Shown here: one piece after another, positions 1 to 9,498 of the stretch
How positions within the stretch are numbered: position 1 is the stretch's first letter
Layout of the letters: every line of letters starts with the position of its first letter
From: Thiopseudomonas alkaliphila
GTDB lineage: Bacteria > Pseudomonadota > Gammaproteobacteria > Pseudomonadales > Pseudomonadaceae
DNA: 64,000 nt
Assembly: GCF_001267175.1 (NCBI RefSeq)
Contig: NZ_CP012358.1
Location: 908,501 to 972,500, forward strand
Reading direction: 5' to 3'
Translations under genes and position numbers: made by a program
The notes under the pieces: generated by a model
Seen by the model: only the letters and a program-made list of their open reading frames with translations
Told to the model about the DNA's origin: nothing
Databases searched by the model: none

Positions 1-121
1 GCCAGATCATTAAGTAAAAGATCACTAAAAAACCGGCGAGCAAAATAAATTGCATATATTCACCACCGGGAGGCGCGCCAGCTGCAGTATCAGCAAAGGC
101 CGCAGGAATAAAAAAACTCAT
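1..121 (-). CDS. yajC: Preprotein translocase subunit YajC (N-terminal part, cut by window edge)
   Basis: Reading leftwards from an ATG at 121, the frame gives a short hydrophobic N-terminus (MSFFIPAAFADTAAG) followed by a Gly/Pro stretch and a membrane segment that runs off the window. This matches YajC, the small single-span partner of SecD and SecF in the Sec translocon. It lies directly downstream of tgt on the same strand, the usual queA-tgt-yajC-secD-secF order of gammaproteobacteria. Only about 40 residues are visible. Confidence 0.85.
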   Translation of the reverse strand, partial: MSFFIPAAFADTAAGAPPGGEYMQFILLAGFLVIFYLMIW

Positions 122-158
122 GGTTCAGCTCCTGTAACTCTAGATTTTAATTAATGTA

Positions 159-1289
<1,131 letters not shown>

Positions 1290-2327
1290 TTATTCCTCTG
1301 GAATACTAGGCTGCGGATGACGGGTTAAAAACATTGCGTCACCGTAACTAAAAAATCGATACTTATTCGCCACCGCCGCGTGATAGGCAGCCATGGTTTC
1401 GTGATAGCCGGCAAATGCACTGACCAACATCAACAAGGTTGATTCAGGTAAGTGAAAGTTAGTCACCAAGGCATCCACGACATTAAACGTTTTACCTGGG
1501 TAGATAAAAATATCCGTATCACCAGTAAAGGGCTGAATCTTACCAGATAACGCCGCAGTCTCTAAAGAGCGGACACTGGTAGTCCCTACTGCAATTACCC
1601 GCCCTCCACGCGCTTTACACGCCTCAACGGCTTCTACTACTTCAGGACTAACCTCAAGCCATTCACTGTGCATGTGATGCTGTTCAATGGTCTCAACTCG
1701 TACGGGCTGAAAGGTGCCCGCGCCTACGTGCAAGGTCACAAAGGCTTGCTCCACACCTTTAGCGGCTAGGGCATCTAGCATGGCTTGATCAAAGTGCAGG
1801 CCAGCGGTTGGCGCCGCCACTGCCCCTGCAGTTTGCGCATAAACGGTTTGATACCGTTCACGGTCAGCAAGCTCATCCGCTCGATCAATATAAGGCGGCA
1901 ATGGCATATGGCCGATTTGCTGCAGCACCTGCAGTACCGGCTGAACAAAGGCTAACTCAAACAAGCTATCATGACGGGCGAGCATGCTGGCCTGAAATCC
2001 CGAAAACTCAAGCAAACCCCCTACTTTAGGCGCCTTACTGGCGCGGACATGCGCTAATACCCGATGCTCATCAAGCACACGCTCAACCAGCACCTCAAGT
2101 TTACCGCCGGTAGTTTTTTGGCCAAATAAACGTGCTGGAATCACCCGCGTGTTATTAAACACCATCAGATCGCCTGGCTGAATTTCAGCTAATAAGTCAG
2201 AGAACTGTTGATGCTGCAGTGCCTCACCTGCTTTTAGCATTAAAAGACGGCTGGCTCTGCGCTCCGCTAACGGATAACGGGCAATGAGCTCATCGGGTAA
2301 ATCAAAATGAAACTGCTCAACGCGCAT
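1290..2327 (-). CDS. queA: S-adenosylmethionine:tRNA ribosyltransferase-isomerase
   Basis: Builds the epoxycyclopentane ring of queuosine on preQ1-tRNA, using the ribosyl part of SAM. The 345-residue protein has the family N-terminus ([21 protein letters not shown]) and the motifs [32 protein letters not shown] and GTTSVRSLE; the end contains [17 protein letters not shown]. It starts with ATG and ends a few bases before tgt, forming a queA-tgt-yajC transcription unit. The other side faces the tRNA-Leu promoter in a divergent arrangement. Confidence 0.97.
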   Translation of the reverse strand: MRVEQFHFDLPDELIARYPLAERRASRLLMLKAGEALQHQQFSDLLAEIQPGDLMVFNNTRVIPARLFGQKTTGGKLEVLVERVLDEHRVLAHVRASKAPKVGGLLEFSGFQASMLARHDSLFELAFVQPVLQVLQQIGHMPLPPYIDRADELADRERYQTVYAQTAGAVAAPTAGLHFDQAMLDALAAKGVEQAFVTLHVGAGTFQPVRVETIEQHHMHSEWLEVSPEVVEAVEACKARGGRVIAVGTTSVRSLETAALSGKIQPFTGDTDIFIYPGKTFNVVDALVTNFHLPESTLLMLVSAFAGYHETMAAYHAAVANKYRFFSYGDAMFLTRHPQPSIPEE

Positions 2328-2395
2328 GACTTTTCTTCAATCTGCAAAACGCTAAAGCTTAGCGGAAACCGCCTAAAATAACCATGAAAAAACAT

Positions 2396-2424
2396 TTGAC
2401 CAATAGGCTGTGCATCTCTATACT
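2396..2424 (+). promoter_or_regulatory. Sigma-70 promoter of tRNA-Leu
   Basis: TTGACC at 2396-2401 and TATACT at 2419-2424 are separated by exactly 17 bases. This is a near-consensus housekeeping promoter ending 10 bases before the mature tRNA 5' end. The role is inferred from position and consensus match. Confidence 0.75.
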
Positions 2425-2434
2425 TTCGCGCCAT

Positions 2435-2521
2435 GCCTCGGTGGCGGAATTGGTAGACGCAGCGGATTCAAAATCCGCCGTTGGTAACAACGTGGGAGTT
2501 CGATTCTCCCCCGAGGCACCA
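2435..2521 (+). tRNA. tRNA-Leu (anticodon CAA)
   Basis: The acceptor stem GCCTCGG (2435-2441) pairs with CCGAGGC (2511-2517), followed by discriminator A and an encoded CCA (2519-2521). The anticodon stem GCGGA/TCCGC encloses the loop TTCAAAA, with anticodon CAA at 2469-2471, reading UUG. A long variable arm of the class II type expected for Leu and a GTTCGATTC T-loop are present. The 87-base length including CCA fits tRNA-Leu. Confidence 0.97.
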
Positions 2522-2833
2522 AATATAGCCTGTAAGCCTTATCTCTAAAGGCCTACAAAAAAGATCTGAATACCCCCAAAAACATCCCAAAAAACTGCAT
2601 CAGCCAGCAAGGCTAATCATTCCTAAAGAACTCAGCATCAAGTGCTATAGCCCTGCTAGGTAGTAACTTTTTTATTCTCTATACGTCACCCGCCACCTGT
2701 TATTCCAACTTCGCTGCATACTTAGCTCAAATCCTACTAAGCCAGCCTTTTTCGCCGAACCTTGCTGAACTTTAACTAATTTTCCACTCTCAATAGTCAC
2801 TTCTTAGAATAAGCACTGTATTTGGAGTGTGCC
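2522..2833. other. Intergenic stretch without a recognised gene
   Basis: About 310 bases between tRNA-Leu and the DoxX gene. I see no convincing coding frame or RNA fold. An imperfect inverted repeat just after the tRNA (2532-2540 with 2548-2556) lacks a following T-run on the plus strand. The last part presumably carries the promoter of the DoxX gene. Confidence 0.5.
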
Positions 2834-3262
2834 ATGCCTAATCCCAATCTGATTGTACAACGCTACTTAACTCAACCTAATCTACAGGCTGCTCTTAACC
2901 TAATTGCCCGCGCACTCTTGGCTTATATTTTTATTGTCTCGGGCTGGGGCAAGTTATTTGCTATGGAGCCTACTTTGCAATATATGGCGAGTCAGGGGGT
3001 ACCCAGCTTTTTTTACCCCTTAGTGGTCTTGCTTGAGCTCGGTGGTGGACTGGCGATTTTATTCGGTTTTCAAACCCGCGGCGTAGCCTTGGTATTTGTC
3101 GTATTTAACCTAGCTTCTGCCTTTATCTTCCATGGCACGCCTGATCAGGCCACTGCCTTTATGAAAAACATCAGTATGGCTGGTGGTTTTTTAGTGCTAG
3201 CCCTACAGGGTGCGCAGCGCTTTAGCCTTGATCACGCCATAGAACACAAAAGCCGCAGCTAA
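2834..3262 (+). CDS. DoxX family inner-membrane protein
   Basis: A 142-residue membrane protein with about four hydrophobic segments. The N-terminal half has the typical pattern of an arginine-bearing first helix followed by FIVSGWGKL. The middle has the LVVLLELGGGLAILFGF motif common in DoxX/YphA proteins, and the end has NISMAGGFLVLALQG. The family is an integral-membrane group linked to redox and sulfur stress in some bacteria; the role here is unknown. The ATG at 2834 is preferred over an in-frame TTG at 2822 because GGAG sits 6 bases before it. Confidence 0.85.
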   Translation: MPNPNLIVQRYLTQPNLQAALNLIARALLAYIFIVSGWGKLFAMEPTLQYMASQGVPSFFYPLVVLLELGGGLAILFGFQTRGVALVFVVFNLASAFIFHGTPDQATAFMKNISMAGGFLVLALQGAQRFSLDHAIEHKSRS

Positions 3263-3269
3263 CCGCTGA

Positions 3270-3306
3270 ACTTGCTAAAAGTTAGCAGTCATGACTTTTA
3301 GCAAGT
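3270..3306. terminator. Inverted repeat between convergent genes, possible terminator
   Basis: A perfect 13-bp inverted repeat (3270-3282 with 3294-3306) around an 11-base loop lies between the convergent DoxX and methyltransferase genes. The position suits a shared terminator, but neither strand has a clear T-run after the stem. Confidence 0.45.
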
Positions 3307-3328
3307 AGCTTGTCCGCAGCTACGTTTG

Positions 3329-4480
3329 TTATTTGGCAGTACCCAACACCCACAATGAAGTAATTTCTTGTGAGCGCTCGTGGTAAAACGCATCCTGCTG
3401 ATCGTGGCTACGACGGTGACTGGGCTGGGTATCCAAGCGCTTGATTACCCGTAATCCCGCTTGCTCGATCCAGTGCAATAGCTCAGTGCGCGTTCTTAGC
3501 TGTAAGTGCTCGGCAAGATCAGAAATAATAATCCAGAGTTGCCCGCCACTATTTAAACGCTGTGCACCACCCTGCAACACTTGCTTAAGCATCCGGCTTT
3601 TATGGTCATAGACTGCAAACTCTAACGCGCTAGATGCTTTACCTGGCAACCAAGGCGGATTACACACGATCAAGTCATAGCTCTGCAGCGTATCAGGAAA
3701 CAAGTCAGCTTCAATAATTTGCACCTGCTGGCAATACCCCAGTTGTTGGATCGTTTCCTTTGCCGTAGCAATCGCCGCTGGATTAATATCGGTTGCCAGC
3801 ACTTTAGGCACGCCTTGTTTAGCCAACATGGCCGCAATCACCCCAGTGCCGGTTCCTATATCCAGTGCCTGCTCTGCCTTAAGCTCAGCACAGGCCTGTT
3901 CAACCAAAGCTAAATATTCGCTACGCACTGGAGCAAATACACCATAGCGCGGATAAACCGAAGCCTGTAACTCTTTAACTTCAACCCCTTTAAGCCGCCA
4001 CTGATAAGCCCCTAAAGCACCTTGCAATGCACGCAGCGGCAATAAATAACGATCTTCCTGCAAGCCAAATGCTGCCTGCAATGCCTCAGCAGTATCAGGT
4101 GCGCGCTTAAGCGCACAACTACCGTTAGCACTGAGCTGAATCAGCAGCTGATTTAAAATAGCGGCCCGCTGGGCTTGCTGTAAGCGATACTGATGAAACC
4201 TTTCAGCCGTAGTTAAAGCCCCTGCTTTTTTCTTTGACTTTGCTTTAAGACCGCGCTCAAAACGCCGGCCCATGGCCTGCAATAATTGCTTAGCATTTTG
4301 AAAGTCACCTTGCCATAACAAGCCATGGCCTTCACAAGCTAAACGGTAAGCAGTATCTGCGTTGACCTGATCATCGATCACCGTTAACTTGCTTGGAATT
4401 TTGGTAAAGTGCTCACTTAACCATAAGGCAGATTCGATAGATGATTGTTGCTGCCACTCAAGGTATTCTTGCGCCGACAT
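3329..4480 (-). CDS. Class I SAM-dependent methyltransferase (RsmC/PrmC-like fold)
   Basis: The C-terminal half carries a Rossmann-fold methyltransferase: ALDIGTGTGVIAAMLA (SAM-binding motif I), VLATDINPAAI, and the DLIVCNPPWLPG motif. NPPW/NPPY is typical of enzymes that methylate exocyclic or amide nitrogens in bases or glutamine side chains. The N-terminal ~180 residues have no motif I recognise, with a basic Lys-rich patch near residue 100. About 383 residues. The ATG at 4480 is preceded by GGAG at 5 bases, better than a GTG two codons upstream. The substrate cannot be stated; an rRNA or tRNA base or a protein Gln is plausible. Confidence 0.8.
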   Translation of the reverse strand: MSAQEYLEWQQQSSIESALWLSEHFTKIPSKLTVIDDQVNADTAYRLACEGHGLLWQGDFQNAKQLLQAMGRRFERGLKAKSKKKAGALTTAERFHQYRLQQAQRAAILNQLLIQLSANGSCALKRAPDTAEALQAAFGLQEDRYLLPLRALQGALGAYQWRLKGVEVKELQASVYPRYGVFAPVRSEYLALVEQACAELKAEQALDIGTGTGVIAAMLAKQGVPKVLATDINPAAIATAKETIQQLGYCQQVQIIEADLFPDTLQSYDLIVCNPPWLPGKASSALEFAVYDHKSRMLKQVLQGGAQRLNSGGQLWIIISDLAEHLQLRTRTELLHWIEQAGLRVIKRLDTQPSHRRSHDQQDAFYHERSQEITSLWVLGTAK

Positions 4481-4607
4481 AGGCACTCCAAATTCAGTGA
4501 TACTGAGACTAATGACGCCTAACGGGCATTAGCTTTAAAATAGTGTCCCACTTTACCAAGAATTCAGCCATTCCCTTAATTCCGCCCTTTTATTGCTGGG
4601 ATCTACC

Positions 4608-6962
4608 ATGCTCAATTGTCACCTTCAGCTTAATTTGTCACCACTTCGCCGTTACGGATTGCTACTGGGAATAACCTTACTCAGCGGCTGTAACCACTTT
4701 ATTGGCTCCCAAGAGCAATCACTGCCTATCACCCAAGGCGCGGTAGCGATTAAAGGGCTAGCACAACCGGTTCGAATTAAACGTAATGCCCTAGGCTCAC
4801 CACTGATTCAGGCTGCCAATGCCCATGACTTATTATTTAGTCAGGGCTTTTTACATGCGGATCAGCGTTTAGAGCAAATGATGCTACAACGTGCCATGGC
4901 TTACGGTACCTTGGCTGAAATTCAAGGCCCTAAGGCCTTACCAAGCGATTATTTAATGCGCTCCCTCGACTTTAAAGGCCAAGCTCAGCAACTGTTGCAG
5001 CAACTACCTAAGGGGCTACGTACTTATCTAGAGGTTTATGCCCGCGGGGTCAATGCTCAGCTGTATCATCAGCGCCAGCAGTTAGCCGACTATGCCTTAA
5101 CAGCAACAGGCAGCCCCGCTTACTGGCGAGCTGAAGACTCACTGGCCAGCTTACTGTTTCTGGGGTTTAGCTTGGCTGGTAACCTCAATGATGAGCTAAC
5201 ACTGACCTTACTGACGGATAATTTTAACCCAGCACAACTGGCTGCCTTAGTTAACAGCGATTCAGCCGAAAGCCTGACGCTACTGACACAACTAAAACAA
5301 TACAAAAATCAATTACTTGAGCTCGAACCCGTACTAGCCGCTAGCCTGTACTTAAACCAACAGAACCGACTAGCGAGCCTGTCCAGCTCCCAGTGGGCGC
5401 AAAACCGTCGCCCACAAACAGGAAAAAGTTTATTAGTCAGTGACTGGCATGCCAATCCTCAGCTCGGAACAGCACTGTATTTAAGTCAATGGCAGTCGCC
5501 TGAGCTGGCAGTGGCTGGCTTTAGCTTGCCAGGCTTTCCTAGTGTTTTAGCCGGCAGCAATCAGCGGGTCGCCTATTCTTTTGCCAGTAGCAATGCCGAT
5601 AATCAAGACCTCTTTATCGAGCGCCTAGCCTTGCGTAATGGCCGCTTAATGTACCTTGAGCAACAGCAGTGGCGGCCCGCCCAAGCAAAAATCGAGCGCT
5701 TTATAGTAAAAGGCCAAACCCAGCCCCTGACCCATACCTTTTATCGCACCCCACGCGGCCCGCTCTTGCATAACGGCTTAGTCAGCGCTGCGCAGTTAAA
5801 CGGTAAATCCAGTGTTAGTCTCCAGCAGCCGCAACAGTTTACGCCGCAAGCCGTGGCAGCTTTATTTAAGTTTATGCAGCTCAATCAAGCCGAAACTGGT
5901 CTGGCACTGGCGAGCGACTTACACCTGCTAGGATTAGAAATGCTGTTCGCTGATGCCCAACAAATTAGCTGGCAAACCACCGGGAGCTACCCCAGCCGTG
6001 GCGCAGGCCGTGGTTTATTTCCAGTAGCCGGCTGGGAGATAGATAAGCAGTGGCTTGGGCTGCTAGAGCCTAGCTTATTGCCCTATGACATAAATCCAGC
6101 TTCTGGAGCGCTAGTGACTGCTAATAACCAGCCGGGGCAACAGTTTGGTTTAATTCTCAGCAATCAAGGCAATGGACGCTACCGCGCCCAACGGATTGAG
6201 CAACTGCTAACGGCCAGTCAGCCACCCGCCAAAGCAAACTTGGCACTATTTAACTCGCCACTAGATATCAGCGCCCAGCGTCTACAGCACAGCTTACAGT
6301 TACCCCATATTGCCCACCCGCTAAAGCAGGCTATAGAACAGCAAGCCCCAGCCGAGCAAGCAAAATCACGCTTTATTTTGCAGCAACTGCAAAACTTTGA
6401 CGGCCTCTTAGCCTCTGACTCAATCGCTGCCGCCATTTACAGCCAATTATTGGCAACCAGCCAAGAGTTTTTACTGCAGTCAGCCCAGCGGCCACTCTCG
6501 CCTGCCGCCCTGCAAGGCTTTCAGCAACTCAGCAATAATTCTACTGCGCCTGCTCTAGCACACTTACTGCAACAAGATAACAGCCCTTTTTGGCCTCAAT
6601 CTAAAGGCCAAGCACTGGCTGAGTTATTCCTCGCCACCCACCAACAGCTAAGCCAAAAACTCGGCAGCAATAGCACTCGTTGGCAACTGCATCGGTTACA
6701 AGGGCTACCTGCAGATTTACCAAGTGGCTCAATTCACACCCTCAACAGCCTACAGCTTGATGCCAATCTACCCTCAGGCATTGAGCGTCTTAGTAGCCAA
6801 CGGCTACTGGTAGACTTTAGCCTGCGTGAACCACTATTAGTTGCCGAGCGCCCCATTAACAAACGGCGCCCAGAAGCATTTCGCTCTAGCTATTTACCCT
6901 TTAGCTCCAGTCATCAACACACTATGTACCGTTATGCGCCTTTACAATTACAGCCCAAGTAA
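4608..6962 (+). CDS. Penicillin acylase family (Ntn-hydrolase) lipoprotein
   Basis: A predicted Ntn-hydrolase amidase of 784 residues. The N-terminus is a lipoprotein signal (LLLGITLLSGC), so the protein is probably membrane-anchored in the periplasm. The family layout is present: an alpha-subunit region (ANAHDLLFSQGFLHADQRL), then a candidate autocatalytic Ser in LSSSQWAQ near residue 260, then TGKSLLVSDWHANPQ, LPGFPSVLAGSNQRVAYSF, and the later VTANNQP segment that supplies the oxyanion-hole Asn. The usual Ser-Asn-x-Trp start of the beta chain is Ser-Ser-Gln-Trp here. These enzymes cleave beta-lactam side chains or acyl-homoserine lactones; the substrate is unknown. Start ATG at 4608 with GGGA upstream. 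Confidence 0.87.
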   Translation: MLNCHLQLNLSPLRRYGLLLGITLLSGCNHFIGSQEQSLPITQGAVAIKGLAQPVRIKRNALGSPLIQAANAHDLLFSQGFLHADQRLEQMMLQRAMAYGTLAEIQGPKALPSDYLMRSLDFKGQAQQLLQQLPKGLRTYLEVYARGVNAQLYHQRQQLADYALTATGSPAYWRAEDSLASLLFLGFSLAGNLNDELTLTLLTDNFNPAQLAALVNSDSAESLTLLTQLKQYKNQLLELEPVLAASLYLNQQNRLASLSSSQWAQNRRPQTGKSLLVSDWHANPQLGTALYLSQWQSPELAVAGFSLPGFPSVLAGSNQRVAYSFASSNADNQDLFIERLALRNGRLMYLEQQQWRPAQAKIERFIVKGQTQPLTHTFYRTPRGPLLHNGLVSAAQLNGKSSVSLQQPQQFTPQAVAALFKFMQLNQAETGLALASDLHLLGLEMLFADAQQISWQTTGSYPSRGAGRGLFPVAGWEIDKQWLGLLEPSLLPYDINPASGALVTANNQPGQQFGLILSNQGNGRYRAQRIEQLLTASQPPAKANLALFNSPLDISAQRLQHSLQLPHIAHPLKQAIEQQAPAEQAKSRFILQQLQNFDGLLASDSIAAAIYSQLLATSQEFLLQSAQRPLSPAALQGFQQLSNNSTAPALAHLLQQDNSPFWPQSKGQALAELFLATHQQLSQKLGSNSTRWQLHRLQGLPADLPSGSIHTLNSLQLDANLPSGIERLSSQRLLVDFSLREPLLVAERPINKRRPEAFRSSYLPFSSSHQHTMYRYAPLQLQPK

Positions 6963-7114
6963 CTTGACCTAGATGCAAGCCGTACCTAGCTCGCGCTATA
7001 CTCAGGCTCAAGCTGGCAAGGTTTTACTGGTCGGCTAAGGAATTATTTGCTGTATTTAAGCTCTATTGAGCGTTAAATACTATTGAGTTATAAGCTGAAC
7101 AGGAGTAACACCAA

Positions 7115-7789
7115 ATGAAAGGCTTAACTAAACTAATTGTTGCAGCCAGTGCCCTAGCGCTGATTGCCGGTTGCGCTAACAATAACCCGTACAACGAACC
7201 GACCGACCGTAACAAAACCGCGATGTATGGTGGTTTAGGTGCCCTAGCTGGCGCGGCAGTAGGTGCCGCAACGTCTAGCAAAAAAGACCGCGGTAAAGGC
7301 GCCTTAATTGGCGCGGCGGTAGCAGGTGCTGCAGGTGCCGGTTATGGCTACTATGCTGACAAACAAGAAGCCGAGCTTCGTCGCAGCATGCAAGGCACTG
7401 GCATTGAAGTTCAACGTGAAGGCGACAATCTGACCCTCGTAATGCCGGGTAACGTCACCTTTGCTACCAACTCAGCCAACATTACCAGCGAGTTCTACGC
7501 GCCGCTAAATGACTTAGCCCGCTCCTTCCAACAGTACGATCAAAACACTATTGAAATCGTTGGTCACACTGACAGCACAGGTTCACGCCAGCTTAACCTA
7601 AATCTGTCACAGCGTCGCGCGCAAAGCGTAGCCGATTACCTCAGCAGCCAAGGGGTTAATCGCGGCAGAATGAGTGTGCATGGTGCAGGTCCAGATCAGC
7701 CTATTGCTAGCAATAGTACCGCCCAAGGCCGCCAAGATAACCGCCGCGTAGAAATCAATTTACGCCCAATTCCTGGCGCTTATCAGTAA
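7115..7789 (+). CDS. OmpA-family outer-membrane lipoprotein with glycine zipper
   Basis: A 224-residue envelope protein. The signal peptide ends in a lipobox (LALIAGC). Residues ~38-85 are a Gly/Ala-rich zipper with two hydrophobic repeats, as in YMGG/glycine-zipper proteins. The C-terminal ~110 residues form an OmpA peptidoglycan-binding domain with TFATNSANIT, GHTDSTGS and NLSQRRAQSVADYL, containing the Asp and Arg that contact diaminopimelate. It resembles YiaD of E. coli. It probably tethers the outer membrane to peptidoglycan. A good Shine-Dalgarno (AGGAG) precedes the ATG. Transcribed alone. Confidence 0.93.
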   Translation: MKGLTKLIVAASALALIAGCANNNPYNEPTDRNKTAMYGGLGALAGAAVGAATSSKKDRGKGALIGAAVAGAAGAGYGYYADKQEAELRRSMQGTGIEVQREGDNLTLVMPGNVTFATNSANITSEFYAPLNDLARSFQQYDQNTIEIVGHTDSTGSRQLNLNLSQRRAQSVADYLSSQGVNRGRMSVHGAGPDQPIASNSTAQGRQDNRRVEINLRPIPGAYQ

Positions 7790-7803
7790 TTTAGCTCTTC
7801 AGA

Positions 7804-7829
7804 CAAGGCGCAGCTCACCCTGCGCCTTG
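7804..7829. terminator. Hairpin between convergent genes
   Basis: CAAGGCGCAG (7804-7813) pairs perfectly with CTGCGCCTTG (7820-7829) across a 6-base loop. It lies just after the OmpA-like gene and overlaps the last codons of the convergent GIY-YIG gene. No strong T-run follows, so termination is inferred from position. Confidence 0.5.
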
Positions 7830-8177
7830 CTGACTTTCCCCAATGCCTTCACTCCGCTTTTGCTCCATCACCTCAGTCGCCTTGCGCACTAGCTGCTCTT
7901 TCGCCGCCTTACCTAACTTCTTAATTGCTAATTCACGCTTAAGCGCCGTGGATTTATCAGCACAGGCTTCTAGATAGACCATGGCCACTGCCGGGCTTAA
8001 CGCAAAAAATCGTGCGCCCTTGCCGGCTTGATGCTTAGCTAAGCGTGCCTGTGGATTATTACTGATACCACAATACAGCGCATTGTTTTCTGCCCTAATT
8101 AAGTACACCCACCAAGGCTGCTGAGCCGAAGCTGGCGCTGATGAGTTTGTGCTGGGGGCTGATTGTTTAATTTCCAT
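7815..8177 (-). CDS. GIY-YIG nuclease superfamily protein (YhbQ/UPF0213-like)
   Basis: A 120-residue single-domain GIY-YIG protein. WVYLIRAENNALYCGISNNPQARLAKH gives the first strand pair: a Tyr-Leu-Ile in place of GIY, YCGIS in place of YIG, and the Arg of the next helix. A later ALKRELAIKKL helix is typical of the YhbQ/UPF0213 group. Members are small putative DNA-processing nucleases of uncertain role. The first ~20 residues and last ~15 are low-complexity extensions rich in Ser, Ala and Gln. The coding end overlaps the hairpin shared with the OmpA-like gene. Confidence 0.87.
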   Translation of the reverse strand: MEIKQSAPSTNSSAPASAQQPWWVYLIRAENNALYCGISNNPQARLAKHQAGKGARFFALSPAVAMVYLEACADKSTALKRELAIKKLGKAAKEQLVRKATEVMEQKRSEGIGESQQGAG

Positions 8178-8251
8178 AAAGCTCTAAACTACGACTTTGG
8201 CTGAATTCTATGACAGAATGCCTATTCTTCTTGATTTGAATGCAATAACTG

Positions 8252-8764
8252 ATGGCTATACAGATTATTACTACCGGTGGCACCTTTGATAAGGTTTACT
8301 TTGATGCCTTATCTGAGTTTTCTATTGGCGAGCCACAAGCCGCCAACATCTTACAGCAAGCCAAGGTCAACTGCCGTTATCAGCTGACCAGCCTGCTCAA
8401 AAAAGACAGCTTAGAGCTTACCGAGGCGGATCGTGCCTTACTAAGTCAAACCATTGAACAGTCTAATGCCCAACAGATTGTGATTATCCACGGCACCGAT
8501 ACCATGGCCCTAAGCGCTGACTACCTTAATCAAGCCAGAACCGCTTACCCCGATAAAACCATCGTCTTGACCGGGGCGATGCAGCCTGCTCTGATGCAAC
8601 ACAGTGATGCCCCCTTTAATCTAGGCTTTGCCCTAGGGGCCGCACACTGCTTAGCCGCAGGTATTTATATCGCGATGAATGGACAAATTTTTGCTGCTGG
8701 CGCAGTACAGAAAAACCGCGCGGCGCAATGCTTTGAAGCTTTGGAGCACCCTACACCATGTTAG
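8252..8764 (+). CDS. Asparaginase-domain protein (N-terminal domain only)
   Basis: At 170 residues this is about half a normal type I/II L-asparaginase (about 330). It retains both catalytic Thr regions: ITTGGTFDK near residue 8 and IHGTDTMALSADYL near residue 80, plus the VLTGAMQP strand and the Lys-Asn region near the end. The C-terminal domain is absent and the stop is clean, so this is a short family form and not an obvious break. It may hydrolyse Asn or a related amide, but activity is unproven. It overlaps the downstream esterase gene by 7 bases, so the two are probably translated together. Confidence 0.85.
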   Translation: MAIQIITTGGTFDKVYFDALSEFSIGEPQAANILQQAKVNCRYQLTSLLKKDSLELTEADRALLSQTIEQSNAQQIVIIHGTDTMALSADYLNQARTAYPDKTIVLTGAMQPALMQHSDAPFNLGFALGAAHCLAAGIYIAMNGQIFAAGAVQKNRAAQCFEALEHPTPC

Positions 8765-9411
8765 ACGCATTGATTGTTGAACCCCTGCAAACAGCTGACT
8801 CGGCAGTAATTTGGCTCCATGGCCTAGGTGCTAGCCAAACCGACTTTGAGCCGGTAGCACAAATGCTGCAGCCTAAGCTGCGCAGCACGCGCTTTATTTT
8901 ACCCCAAGCCCCAACCCGGCCAGTCACGGTCAATGGCGGCTATGCTATGCCGAGCTGGTACGACATTTTAGAAATGAGCGCCAATAAACGCGCGATTAAT
9001 CAACAACAACTAGAGCAATCGGCCGAAGGCGTAATGCAGCTGATTGAGCAGCAACGCGATGCTGGCATTAACCCTAAACGAATTTTCTTAGCCGGTTTTT
9101 CCCAAGGTGGCGCGGTAGTCTTACACACTGCCTACTTACGCTGGTCAGGCTCCCTCGGTGGCGTACTGGCGCTGTCCACCTATGCACCTACCTTTAGCCC
9201 TGAGTTGCAGCCCATTTCCACGCAGCGCCCTGCCTTTGTTATGCACGGCTTATTCGATGGCGTCGTCCCCCCTGCCATGGGACAAGCTGCCTTTCAGCAG
9301 CTGCAAGCCTGGCAAGTTGAAAGCCGCTGGGCAGACTACCCTATGCAACATGAAGTGCACCCCCAGCAAATTAAAGATATTGAGTCTTGGCTCGAACAAC
9401 ACCTCAATTAA
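8758..9411 (+). CDS. Carboxylesterase / phospholipase-type alpha/beta hydrolase
   Basis: A 217-residue serine hydrolase of the EstB / acyl-protein thioesterase family. The oxyanion strand is IWLHGLGAS, the nucleophile elbow GFSQGG, the Asp lies in HGLFDGVVP and the His in MQHEVHP, so the catalytic triad is complete. No signal peptide, so it is cytoplasmic. It likely hydrolyses short-chain carboxyl esters. Translationally coupled to the asparaginase-domain gene through a 7-base overlap; followed by rhlB on the same strand after 87 bases. Confidence 0.92.
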   Translation: MLDALIVEPLQTADSAVIWLHGLGASQTDFEPVAQMLQPKLRSTRFILPQAPTRPVTVNGGYAMPSWYDILEMSANKRAINQQQLEQSAEGVMQLIEQQRDAGINPKRIFLAGFSQGGAVVLHTAYLRWSGSLGGVLALSTYAPTFSPELQPISTQRPAFVMHGLFDGVVPPAMGQAAFQQLQAWQVESRWADYPMQHEVHPQQIKDIESWLEQHLN

Positions 9412-9498
9412 GCTACTTACTTTGGCATTAATTGATATTTCATCAACCTAGGGACTGACGTAAAATCCAGCTACCTTTCACACTATAATGAGAACGCC

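Noticed and set aside
2532-2556. Inverted repeat after tRNA-Leu as a terminator
   Set aside because: The stem has a mismatch and is followed by A residues, not T residues, on the tRNA strand.
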